Below, in pieces: positions 21,921 through 34,500 of a DNA stretch of 64,000 bases. The position numbers were made by a program, and so were the translations under genes. How positions within the stretch are numbered: position 1 is the first letter of the stretch; every line of letters starts with the position of its first letter. The stretch comes from Strongylocentrotus droebachiensis (Eukaryota; Echinodermata; Echinoidea; Camarodonta; Strongylocentrotidae). A model generated the notes under the pieces. The model was given only the letters and a program-made list of their open reading frames with translations. It was not told the origin of the DNA and did no database searches. The DNA lies in the NCBI GenBank assembly GCA_035222895.1, contig JAVYIG010005414.1, positions 62,001-126,000 of the forward strand, in the 5' to 3' direction.

Positions 21921-23640
21921 AAACTTTTTTTTTATAGTTATTGATGATGGAATAGATTCGCTTCATACAGGGGTTGTATAAATCATATTTGCCATAATCA
22001 TATTGAGTTTTTTTACTACATGACAAATAGGAGGAAACCTCGCAAAATACATCACTGAAATGCTTCTTTGTTTTTCATTAATCGCATTTTCCAAAATTCA
22101 TAACTTTCTTATTTTCAATCGATTTTTGTAAAAATTTCTCTGTACACCTGTCTATCTCCTTTTTTCTACATCTATTCAAACCATTAACATATCAGGATAG
22201 ACTTCTCCTTTATTGAAGATAGACCAGATTGGGGGAGGGCCGGGGGAGGGGGCTATATATAGACACTCTAGCCCCTTGAATGTATACCTAAAGTTTCGCT
22301 ATTCGGGAAACCAGCACCCCAAACTCGAGGAGCGAGATGCCAGATTAGTCATATATTCGGGAAGGAAGATTAAAAAACCCAGAGTTCAGATTCTGCTCAA
22401 AGGCGTGATTTCCTTAAGCGAAAATGTTTCCGAACGCCTATGTCAGGGAGGAGTGGCAACGTGGTTTGAAGAGTTATTAGAGACACAAATAGAATTAATA
22501 TGGGCCCGGTGATATGTAGGAAATTGCTATTCAAGTGGTCCATCGTTCTCTTCTGGGTTCGTATAAGATTTAGCGTCCATTTTAGCGTCTAATGTAGCTT
22601 TAGGGGCATGACTATCATAGAGCATTGCGGCTTTGGGCTTATCTAAGGTAAGCCCCAAATTCAGCCAATGTGGCTATCAACGCCGGCTGGATCCGCCCCT
22701 GGTCATATCATTACAATCATATTACATTTTCTCACATCCGGAGTGTATAGGAAAGATAACGTAATCATATGGCCTTGTATTCTTTCCAAAATATATTTCA
22801 TTTTCAAAAGAGTATCACGGGCCTTCATCCGCTGACAATTTAAGTAAACGTTCAGTCCCTGTTATAAAGTACACCGATGAGTTTTATCAAACAGGGGCTT
22901 TCCCTACGAAACCCAGTACGATGCAATTGTGTATTAATTGGTTTGCAGTTATCCAGATAAGCAAGCGCCTCGCCGATCACTAACAATGGCGGTATGATAA
23001 CACAATACCACCATACCAAGCAGAAAACCTCAACTGAATTATAGGTTCGCTATTCCCTTATCACGCGGCAATGGATACAAAGGGACCGTGCCCCGGTAAA
23101 ACAGACATTCCTTTTGCTTGATTTTTCTTTGTACAGTTGACACCCTGTGTGACATTAGTAAAAACAAACTGTCTAGAAATTTTGTTCGGATTAGATCAAT
23201 CTTTTAGTTATGATAAATAGAAAACATGAAGAGAGGAACAGCTTTATATCAAACGTTGAACAGTACTGCACACACAGAAGCGTGGAATCAGAATTTTGCC
23301 GCCATGCAGTTGAGAACTAATTTATTCGTGGTGCAATCACTTTATGGAGCATCTACTATGATAATCTTCTACATGGGAAATCTCAAGGAGCCCCCCTTCT
23401 TGGTAGTTGTTAGATGTGCATCGATCCCCTTACCCGATATTGAGGCTGGTACCTCCCCCACACCTAACCGCACCGAGCGCGCGCACACGCACACATAATT
23501 TCACACCCAACAGACGACTACAGCTCTGTAAAGGACAGAGATCATGAACATAATTCTGTAATTATTATTAACTTAGCCCTCCGGTAAAGTATTCCAATGG
23601 ATACCAGTACAATGAATGCACATGTCCTTAACAAGTACCA
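21921..23640. other. Intergenic stretch without a recognisable gene
   Basis: The only recognised part is a lone CTGGATCCGCCCCTG terminus at 22687-22701, an hAT-MITE end without its partner. A 99-residue open frame at 22213-22512 has no recognisable domain and I do not call it. Confidence 0.45.
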
Positions 23641-23646
23641 TCAGGG

Positions 23647-23799
23647 CCCCGTCTTATAAAGAGTTGATATTAATCGCAACTTATTTGCGATTGATATCAA
23701 TTGCAACTTTGTACATAAGATAAAGGAGACTGCAAACTTGCGATTGATCGGAGGACTGGCGATTGATTTGGATCAATCGCAACTCTTTATAAGACGGGA
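23647..23799. mobile_element. Short palindromic MITE
   Basis: Inverted ends CCCCGTCTTATAAAGAGTTG and CAACTCTTTATAAGACGGG enclose repeats of GCGATTGAT...ATCAATCGC. A degraded relative (TGCGATTGAT...CGCAAGTCTGTATAAGA) is at about 20711-20748. No coding content. Confidence 0.8.
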
Positions 23800-23802
23800 C
23801 GC

Positions 23803-25387
23803 AGATCGCAGTCCACATTATTCACATTCTTTTGGTACTATCAATAGACCATAGATGAATGTTTTACCTTTTCCATTTATTCTCAAATCCATGGGTATTT
23901 ATTGAATAGGTAATGACTCAAAGGTTACAACCTTTTTCCTGTATTCTATTGAAAATTATACCCGGCACTGGGTTTTAGCTTTTGTCCAAAAAGTGCTTTA
24001 ACTAAGAGAGTAAATGTAAGGTCTAATTTTGTCTTTGTTAAACGTGATCTTAGACACAGGGTCGGTTGAACTGATTAAAATGAGGGCCGAAAATTTAAGA
24101 GCGCTGTTCTAGAATTATACAAATATGAAATCGTTTAAAGATACTATGTCCCTTTTGCAGCCAACTTCAAATTCTGTAGAACTGTGCAAGAATTATGAAT
24201 ATATCATGTATGCCCTATCTGTGTAAATTAAACATTAGCAGTGTCCTAGTATTCAAATTATGCAAGGAAACCCTTTTACCTTCTAGACTTCACTGTCAGA
24301 CACTATTGAGTGACTGGGTGACTTTTTATTTGGTAATAACACACATTAAATGAGCTGTTATAGGTACAAGTACATGATAATTTGTCTGCATCAATAACCC
24401 ACTTCCTGTAATGGCCAAAATTATGGCCAAAATTAAACTGATTAAATTTGTGTGCAGCACAAAACGGACGACCATTCGGTAAAAGGGTCTGAAAATCAGA
24501 CATTGCAATAAATTAGGTCGATTCGACATTCTAATGGTCGTTATTTTCCCCCTGAAATTTATTTTTCAAGCCCTTTCGTTTTGAAGGGAGTTCTAAATTA
24601 GTATTGTCTTTCAAACACCGTTGGAATTTTACCTTTTCACTTTTTGGGCCTGCAAATGGAACATAATACCTTTGATGGAGGCAAAAGTTCTGTCATGTGC
24701 ATATTCTTGGATCGTACAAAATCATTTCAATAGATTGTTATTTATACTTACTTTGATGAAGATTGAATCGGCAGATTAATTTCATTTCATAGACATGGAT
24801 ACAACCAAAGTATCAATTACCAATATCACAGGTTGATGTATTTTTTTCAGCTATGGCTTTGCTTTAGGGAATTACTTAATGAGCACCCTTTTAGAAAACG
24901 ATTAGCCTGGAAAGCGGAAATAACCTTGTACAAAAAAGTCATACTACTTTTCCGCGTCATGGCGTGGAAATATGACCTTGATTGAGGAATTTTGTGACGA
25001 TCAAAACAGCCTGTTATCGTGTCCTATTGTCCATGTAGCATATGACTGATTCACAAAGTACATTCTACTACAAACGTATCATCAAAACTCTGATCTATTT
25101 CACTTCGCGCGGTACACCTCATCATGCCTCAGTAGCTCTCGCCACCCTCTGATTAGCGGTGTTATCCCACAAGGAGGAAGTACATTGTTTCTAATTTGAT
25201 ACATGGCATAATCGACTCTCTTTTCAATAATCACTCATAATATTGAGGTAGTCGAATCAGATCACAGGCCATTCCGAGCTGCTCCGTCATACCAGGATAT
25301 ATAGCAATGGATATTACTACAAGTACAAGCGCAATCTTTTTTGTTATGTGTACATAGACGCGATTAAATAATACTAAATATTGGACT
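23803..25387. other. Upstream flank of the phosphatase gene
   Basis: AT-rich, no recognised repeat or exon. The promoter and any 5' non-coding exon of the receptor gene should lie here or further up, but I cannot identify a TATA box or initiator with confidence. Confidence 0.35.
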
Positions 25388-25423
25388 TGACTATTCACTC
25401 TCTATGTTTCTGTGATATTGACA

Positions 25424-25502
25424 ATGTATGGGGATTCAATACTTGGATGGTTTAGGATGTTCCTGTCACTTACTCTGATATGGATTCTTGCTTCTATCAC
25501 AG
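25424..25502 (+). other. Exon 1: start codon and signal peptide
   Basis: Encodes MYGDSILGWFRMFLSLTLIW and six more residues, ending in phase 1. A hydrophobic core (MFLSLTLIWILASI) follows a short polar start, as in signal peptides. An in-frame TGA at 25388-25390 precedes the Met with no other Met between. The donor is GTTTGT. Confidence 0.8.
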
Positions 25503-28500
25503 GTTTGTATTAAACTTACTGGATTTTTCTACTATTCAATTCCAAAGCATGGAATGGCCTATGGGATTCAAAAGTATCAACACTTGTTTATTGTTTACTA
25601 CGAGTCATTTTTTCCAACAGTAAGCTATCACTATTAACCCTATTTTAACTGGGCTATTTCAGACCGGGTTTTTACTTGGGGGGGGGGGGGGGGGGTTAAA
25701 GATCTCGGCAGTTTCAGAGCCGATCGCCGCGAAAATTTGCATGCATGTCAAGTGAAGTGTATAGAATAATTTTTTGAAAAATTCACGCATTTGCCTATGT
25801 ATGGTAAATTATGCAAAGAAGGTCATAAAATTCACATTTTTACCCATAAATCATATATTATTCATATTTAAGCATTTTTTTTCACTACATATATTTATTA
25901 GACCATTTGGAATAATAATACAACACAAAAAAATTGGAAGAGCTAGGTTATTCCTTATGTTATCTCTTCTCTTGATTTATTTCTTATGTATTTCATTGTT
26001 TTTTGTATTTCATTCCTTTTGTTGTTGTATTTCATTTCTTACTGCAATTTAACTATTTCGACCCCAAAACAAACACCTAAACTTTAAGCGAGACTAAATA
26101 ACCAATGTTTTATCTCTTTTTAGGAAAAATTATATTTCCATATGTTTTGTACACAAATCACAAAAATGAGCGATTTTCGGGCTGACATGCAAAGACAAAA
26201 GGTCACGTAACTTTGTAACTATACGTCCGATTTTCGAAAAAAATTGTTTAAAAAAGATGCGTAAGACTAGAAAGAAAAGAGTCATGAAAGGAAAACTTAA
26301 TCTGCCGCGGTTTCGGAGTAGTCGCGAAATTACTACAGGGGGGGGGGGATCAAATTGACCCCCCCCAGTTAACATAGGGTTAAAGATTCATTAAAATGAA
26401 CTTACATTCACAATTATAAAACGACAACATAGAACCATATAATTATATTCACCTGAAACAGTGGGTATAATAATAATGTGGTCCTATGTACACAGCCAAG
26501 GTAGCCACATCAGCATTAATACAGCTCTTCCCGCGGGTTCCGTAATTTATTAATAACCCGGCATTGCCCGGTTGGTCCCGGTACGCATTTAATACACCTG
26601 AGGGCATGGAGAGGGACCTATTGTATGAGAGTCCAGAGCATTTACCTCAGTGCTCCCACTCTATTAAGTGCTCCAACTGTATGATGGGTAAATAAGTATT
26701 TATTCTAAACAAAACAAAAAATACTTGGAATAATAAACGGATCAGAGGGGTTGCTTGGATACAATGTGAGCAATGATCTCAAACTAGGAAAGCGCAAGTG
26801 TGGAGAGGTTGGGAGGTGAGACGAAGCAATGGAGAAAATTCGTTAAACAGGACAGACAGTCAATAACCAACATGATTGAGGAAAGAACTGCTCCTGCCGT
26901 AGACAAGACACCCCTACAAAATTTGTAGGAGGGGAAGGGAATAGTTGCGTACCACTTAAAATCAAATTAATTAAAGGGGCTATAAAACGATGGTGAAAGG
27001 GATTAATGTCAGATCCTCCTTTTACTTCCGTATTCCTCTTTTTCTTAAAAAATAAAAATTCTTTCAGATGTTTCCCTCCATTTTCGTTGTTCCTACTTTT
27101 TTGATGGGCAGTTCGAAAACGGTGATGGGGTGGGGAGTGGGGGAGGGGGGGGGGTAAAGCCCCACTGTAGTGTGAAGAATCACGTGTCGCTTCATTGTCT
27201 TTTATTGTTATCTTACAGTTGAATGTCAGGAGTGTTCTACATCAGGGTCGAATGTGTTTGGTGGCTATCAGTATGTCTTCTACCATAGTTTCGGCAGGAC
27301 ATTCTCTGAGACACGTACACACTGTCAAAGCTTAGGGGGTGACATGCCAATCATTACATCACCTGAACAAAATGTACGTATGCACTTTTTTCGTCTATTA
27401 TATTAGACATTTATCAGCATTTTAATGGAGCAAAACGTATTAATGTTTTCCAAATGAAACATTTGTTAACCGTTGCCTACTTATTCCTATTCAGTATCAT
27501 GATTTTCTGGCGCCTTCTTTGTGTTTTCAAAACAAATAGGGCAGTGGAATATTGCCAAGACTGATAGCAAAAATCGTATTCTAATTGGCAGGTGTACTAT
27601 GAAGTTAAACATTTCAAGAAAACTTTTATTGACCGGTAGGCGTTACTTCAACCACCTAACAGGTACATCATGTAGGCCTACGATTCTCAGATGAAAAAAA
27701 AAAAAAAAAAAAAATGATGCTTGTGTCCACTGTCTTACGATTTTCCACCGGTGAACTTAAAAACATAAACCTTTACATGCTATATCGTGTTTGGAAAATG
27801 TGACATCTGAAACTCCGATTGAATTTGTTAAGAATAATGGTTGAACATTGCCATTGTAGCCATTACTGTAATGAGCCGACGCACAGTGGGCCAGGGAGGA
27901 ACCAAAGTGCGCCAAAACTAAGTTTGGGTGATTTATTTTTTTCAATTTTTTTCTTGCCCAGTTGAAAGGTAATACATAGAGGAATACCTCAGTGAAATAT
28001 TTTATTCCAGTATGCACAATAAAGGTATAAATTTACTACTTCAAACAGCAAAATCCTACATATTCACAGTTTTAGTGCAAAAGTGACTTATCTTATAAAT
28101 CTTTCAATTCAACATGAAGTTTTTAAGTTATTGATATGAAATTGCTCTCACATATTCCTGATAGTTCATTTCGTTGAATGAATGGGTTAAAATTAATAGA
28201 AACACAATCTTCTTGATATATTATAGGGTAATTCACTGAAAAATGGACTAATTATCCATGTTTTGTATAAATCCAGAAGAAATGTTTAGATCTCCGCGGT
28301 GTACCGCTTACATTTTAATACCACCATTTTCTCGGATGTCTAAGCTTCAAGTTGATACCAAATTTGGCTGCCCGATCTTGCCCGTTGTTATGTTAGAGCC
28401 GATTTCCCTTGCCACATTGCCCCGAAAAATGTGTTTTTTGGGGGTCCGCGGCTGAATCATGAAGGATTCGTGGTCATAAATCACGGCGCGAGGGGACGCG

Positions 28501-31500
28501 CGACACTTGTTCGGACACCGCGGACCAAAATACACACATTTTTCGGGGCAATGTTGCAAGGAAAACGGCTCTAACATAATAACGGGCAGAATCGGGCAGC
28601 CAAATCTGGTATCAACTTAAAGCTTAGACATCAGAGAAAATGTTGGTAATAAAATTTAAGCGAAAATCCCTGGAAATCCAAATATTTCCTCTTGATTTAT
28701 AAAAAATAAATCCCCAAACATGAGTTTTGGCGCACTTTGGTTCCTCCCTGGCCCACTGTGCGACGGTTCGAGGAGACTGAGCCTTGAACGCAATGCATCG
28801 GGGGGGGGGGGGGGTGTTTACTCTGCCTCTCCCCCGAAATGAGACAATGTTGCATTACGCCACGTTGATATCAATCTCCAATGTATTTCTCTTTTCTTCA
28901 TATATGAATAGGATTTCATTGCCATGAGATTAACGAGTGGCAGTGGTAACTATTACATCGGCTTAGAAGACATGGATGGTTCATACAAATGGATTGATGG
29001 AACGGACCCTGGGTATGTATCAACCATCATCGTGATAAAATCATTTTCCTATAACGAATATTCATTATGTCAGTGGTAATAAAGATAGGCACGCGATCGC
29101 AGAAAGGGGGCACTAGCCATTAGAAGGAGAGGGGCAAGGGCGGCAATCTCCACCCCTGAGGAATTTCAACCAAGAAAAAGTTATAATAACCGATTGTGCA
29201 ATTAATTGTAGATTTATTTTGTGAAACCCGACAATTTGTGTGATTGGTTGGTTGGTTTAACCTGACTGCTAGGAAAGCATGTGTATATTTCTGAGTTAGT
29301 AATCTGAGGACCGAAGGTCGTAAGTCCTCTCCGAGGGACTTGGTTATGAAGGTTAATGGCTTACCAAATGGCAGTTGCGCATTGACTTGCCACTTGGTTT
29401 CGAACCCGGATCTCCCGGTTATGCGAGACCACTGCTCTACCCCTGAGTCATCTCACCTTAAATCATTAGTCAAATCGTTTTGAACTAAAATGTAATTTGA
29501 GAGTCATAATACTACATAAATCATTAACTTATTGCTAATATATCACATTTTGATCAAATCTTTATATTCCAGGTTGTTCTGAGTCATGCATAATCTTCAA
29601 CGTTTTCCTCATAAATCAAACTATGTCACACGTGTCACAAGTTCAAACGGCTAAGGTTTTCTTCACGAAACAATTCTTTTGAGCAACCATTTTTGTTCTT
29701 GTTGCCCCCCGAAATTTGAAATTCTTTGCGACCGATAATTCGCTCACTGGGGGTGGGGGGGGGGGGGTGGGGGGAGGGGGGGGGGACGGGGGACGGAGGA
29801 GTATTCATTTGTTTCCCAAAACAATTGAGGGAATTGAGGTTTAACCCAAAAACATCCCCCTCCCCGTGTAATACTCGTGTAGATTCAAGCTTTGTCAAGA
29901 AATGAATGGAAAACTCCAAGCTACATGTAAAATCTACCATTTCAATGTATTTATAAAATCAGTCATAAGCACTTCATATTGATTTACTAGTAGATTCAAT
30001 GTCCTCTTTTTTTCTCCAGAGACACCCGAGTCATAATGAAGTAGGCCTTTGTCTCATATATCTATTTAGTATTTCCGTGGAGTTCATGATTAATTTATTG
30101 TTAATTCTATTTAAATATATATAAATTACTCATTTTCAAGGTATACCAATTGGGATGCTCCTCTATATACCGATCCGTCACCTTACTGTGCTGTGATGAC
30201 GTCTCGATCAAGCCTCACTGATCCAATACATGGAAGATGGAATCGACGAACATGCTCAACAAAAAGACGACACATCTGCCAAATACCTATCGGTATGTAT
30301 TTCAAGTCATTTTGCGGTCTCACTTTGTGTCCAAGTCCAGTTCTGAAGGAGCGTGTAAGATAACTTGACTTGACTTACTTGACTTAAGCCGTCCACACCA
30401 TCTCTGGGATGTATGATGGCTTCCATTTCACAACGGCTTGCCACATCTTCCTATCTTATGTTAGCCTAGTGGCTTTAGTTAGGGAGTCAAGTTGGCTGTA
30501 GTTGCAGTCCGCCTTGATGCAGTCTGTCCATCTCTTAGCTGGTCTTCCCCTTGGGCGCTTGTCGTGTACATTTCCGTTGAGAAGGATGTGGGGGTATCTT
30601 TTTGGATTCATTCTAGTGAATAAATAACATCGTATACATATTCTAGATCGATATTGGCAGACTGTTCTTGATACAAAATGTTTACGATCGAATTTCGTTT
30701 ACTATTTTGTGCTCGGTTTTTATCTACGGCGTGTACAGTGATATCAAAACAGGTATACCAGAGAGCCTTTTGATATTAAATAACGATCAAACGCATGTTC
30801 CTTTATGATACACTACTTCGAGATGATCATCAGATATTCATGCTCTAGATGGGCTATCATTTCTGTAACCATGCACAATTAATTAAAAATGATAAGAGCC
30901 GAACGAAGAATCAAATCGTTTACTTCAATTATTATGTAAATCTTCCTTAATTTACTAAGATTAAAGGGGTAATATTCACCGACATTCTTCTAGGAGATAT
31001 CGTAACATATTTACTGAAGTGATTATTGATTGCTGAACAATAATGATTAATATCAAGTAAAAACATTCCGCGATATCATTTCTTTTTCAATTCAATTCAA
31101 GTTAGGTTTTATTCAAGACTTGTCAAAAAATTCCAAAGACTTAAATTGCAAGTTTACATCAAACATACAATCATATAAACAAGCACTCGAAAACATTTAT
31201 ATATATATATATATAAAGAAAAACATAGCAAATAGGAAAAAATATATCAAATAATATATCGAAAAAACAAAACAAAAAAGATACAACAAAAATGATGTTC
31301 TTGAAGCCTATATTTTTTAGTTCATATATTACTCCAATAGTAATTTGAAAGAGTGTTCTTGCTGTAACTAATAAAGTCATCATGTTCATGCTTTACAAAT
31401 ATGTATCATACTCTCTGGAGGGGAAGGGGGAGGTATCCCAATCATTTTCATTTGTCAATCTTTATGTTCTCGTTTGTATGATTATTCGATTAGTTATTCG

Positions 31501-34500
31501 ATACGATCTATGGATATATATATATTTCATTTTATTAAAAATGGTGACACAAATTTGAAATGAAATTTAATAATGGTTTGCTGAATGATTTCCAGACGTA
31601 TGAGAATACAATTCCAGGTAAATATCACTGAAGAGATCGTCTATGTCTACAACGATGTCCGAGACGATATCCAAAATATTTGTATGAATAAAATTGCATT
31701 TGATAACGACAGCACTCTAATATAGTCTTACCGGATCTGTATATACATTCCTGAGATCATGAAAGAGAGAGCGTGCAATCTTAATTTATTGTGGTGGAAT
31801 TTTACGGCCATTTCCGCAAAATATTGTACCATTTTTCGTGAATTTCGACAGTATTTCGAGAAAAATTCACAAAAAATGTCTCGAAAATTGCCATAAAATG
31901 TCACCAAAAGTAAAAGCTTATTTTCTCACACAATGTTAGCTGGAATCACAGCACAAAGAAATGTGTAATATCATACTGTTAAGTCTACCTGTTAGAAATA
32001 CGTGTTACCTTGATGTATTAAAGGCAGTCCAACCTTCATAACAAACTACTATAGACTAGAAGAAAGCTTGAAGAGCAGAGTAGCAGACTGGTAAAAGGTG
32101 GAAAACATCGGACAAAAAATTGGAAAATTATGAATTTTTCAAAGGTGGAATGAAATCATTAGGTATGGCCTCTTCAAACTGGATGAATCGGTAATGTTTC
32201 TGTGAAGTAGAGGTGGAAAACCTTACATTTGTTCCAACACACAAAATGACTTAATGTTCAGTAGTAATAATAATAATAATAATAATATTGGCATTTATAT
32301 AGCGCTCTTACAGACATACATGTGTATCACAGCGCTTTACAACATATTATTATTACCCCGGTCATCGGATTCAGGCTTACCCGCACACAAGGTATGCACA
32401 TTCTCCACTCCCTGGGGAGCATTCCAGCCAGTCGCCATTTTACAAGCGCCACTTGCTAATCAAACCACATAGGCTTTCGCATCCTACCGGGTACCCAATT
32501 TAACACCTGGGTGGAGAGTAACCCAAGGAAGAAGGCAGAAACCATTAAAACATAATGTATTGATCTTTTTGTACACGACAAACGATAGAGTTGTCCGTGT
32601 CTACGTCACAATCCAAGGGCTAAATTGTCAGTTTGAGATTCGCACTTATTTAGAAATCTCACTTTTCAAACATTCATAATTCTTTTATTATTGGTTCGAT
32701 AAATTTTAAAGTGTCAAACTGTCACTATTTCGTTTATCTTTTTTGTGTGTGCTTTCGTAGAAACGAGCTTATTAGACGGGTTGGATAATTGCCCTTTAAT
32801 GATCTCTACTGTGCATGAATAGAATAGTCCATCCAATATTTCGGTTTGTAATAGTTCAGTAGCTGTCTTCCGTTTTCAACATAGTGTAAGGTTTTATTTA
32901 ATGTTATATAAACAGACGATGACTGCAGATGGCAAGAGCTCGGTGAATCTCAGTATCTCATCAAGTTCTCATCTAGTGCACCGCCGAGTAGTGCAAGGGA
33001 AACATGTCAAAGTTATGGCGGTGATTTGGCTATCATCAAGACAGCCGTAGTCAACGTAAGTCACCTGACAAACGTTTATACAGTATTCACACAGTCAAGA
33101 TAATTAAGATTATTAAGGAAACTAAAATATACGCCACAGGGAAAACTACATGTACCTACAACTTTAATCTGTACACGCCCGATAGAGAGACCACACCCTA
33201 GTCACCGCAAATAACGCCGAACCAGATTTCACTGACCATATTCTCAGGAAATCACGACTGTTGTCTCATTCAAGTGGTTCGCGGGGTGAGGTGGATGGGG
33301 GGGGGGGGGGGATAGGCATGGGGACTTGTCTGTGGACTTGATTGGTTTCAATGGCATTTGAAATGTGTTTTTATTCCCAAATTGGCTATTGTATATCGAA
33401 TAATCATGATTAACGCAATGCTTTACTGAATTACACGGCAGGAACGAGTGAAAGTAAATATATGCAATGAAATCAGAACTAGACAAAACAAAACAAAAAC
33501 AGTCATACTATCTTTGAACGGATGTACACCCCCTATTAGAAGTTTCAAAATAGAAAATTAGTATTCCCCCCAATTTTTTAATTTTTAGCTCTTGTATAAA
33601 ACCGATTTCGCTGATTTTCTTATCATTCTGACTATGACAATTAGCACAATAAGGTTTTTCATGCCGACTTAAATTGTGAATACATCATACATATATTAAG
33701 ATTTTTTTCTTCTCCATTTTGTTTACAGACATTCCTCAAATCGCTTCTACCTCCATTTAATCCAAGTGATCAATATTTTTGTTTCTATTTTGGGCTTCGG
33801 AGGAGTGGCTGGGGAACTTTCTACTGGCTGGATGATACTGCAATCCAGTATGTTCTTCATAATTATGATTCCTCTGTCAAGATCAGTCAAGATGAAATAC
33901 TACATGAACACCTATATGCATTGCTAGAGTTAATCTGTAGTTACACTTCTCCTCGAATCACTATTTATTTTAATGTATCCAGTGTTAATTAAAATATTAT
34001 ATACTTTTATCAGCATACTTTTAAATATCTATGTTTCAGATGAATATCAAGAAGATGGAACGTAAAAAGCTCGGCTTAGCATTACAAGATAATGACGTTA
34101 CGACTATATTTCTGCTCTATATTTTGGCATAATACACACTTCCAGTATTTCTGTAGCATATCGAGGGCGAGGGGGGGGGGGGATGAGGTTAATGTGAATA
34201 CAGATTTAAATTCGGGTTCAGTTTAACGATGTATATCCGAACCTCCATGATTATTATCAATATTACACGAACAATTATGATGATGAAGATAATGATAATG
34301 ATGAGAATAATGAAGATGATGATGATAATAATAATAATAATAACAATACTATTACTATTATTCCTACTACTGCTACTACTACTACACGTACTACTAATTG
34401 TAATGATATAATTTTATTCATTATTATTGTTAATAATCATAATAATTCTGACTATGATCACAATATGAACTTAATTTATAAACCGTTTTTCCACCAAGGT

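Larger units (their letters stand above)
27219..30292 (+). other. C-type lectin domain 1 (exons 2-4)
   Basis: Residues about 27-162, exons 27219-27373, 28912-29012 and 30141-30292 with phases 1-0-2-1. All four core cysteines are present (HCQSLGG, PYCAVM, RTCST, HICQ), as is the hydrophobic core YIGLEDMDGSYKWIDG. The calcium-site motif EPN/QPD is absent where expected (YTNWDAPLYTDPS), so calcium-dependent sugar binding is unlikely for this copy. Confidence 0.85.

Noticed and set aside
22213-22512. A 99-residue open frame near a lone hAT-MITE end
   Set aside because: No recognisable motif and no neighbouring exon; composition similar to the flanks.
23226-23498. A 90-residue open frame as an upstream exon of the receptor
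   Set aside because: Ends in an ACAC repeat, no donor-compatible phase to exon 2, and exon 1 with a signal peptide and upstream stop is already found at 25424.
27757-28577. Open frames in intron 2
   Set aside because: They lie in the arms of a palindromic element and have no domain.
29395-29458. A tRNA gene on the minus strand
   Set aside because: A and B boxes are present but the acceptor stem does not pair; better explained as a SINE head.
34229-34411. Frame rich in Ile, Met and Leu resembling a membrane protein
   Set aside because: Produced by AAT/GAT trinucleotide repeats in an intron.
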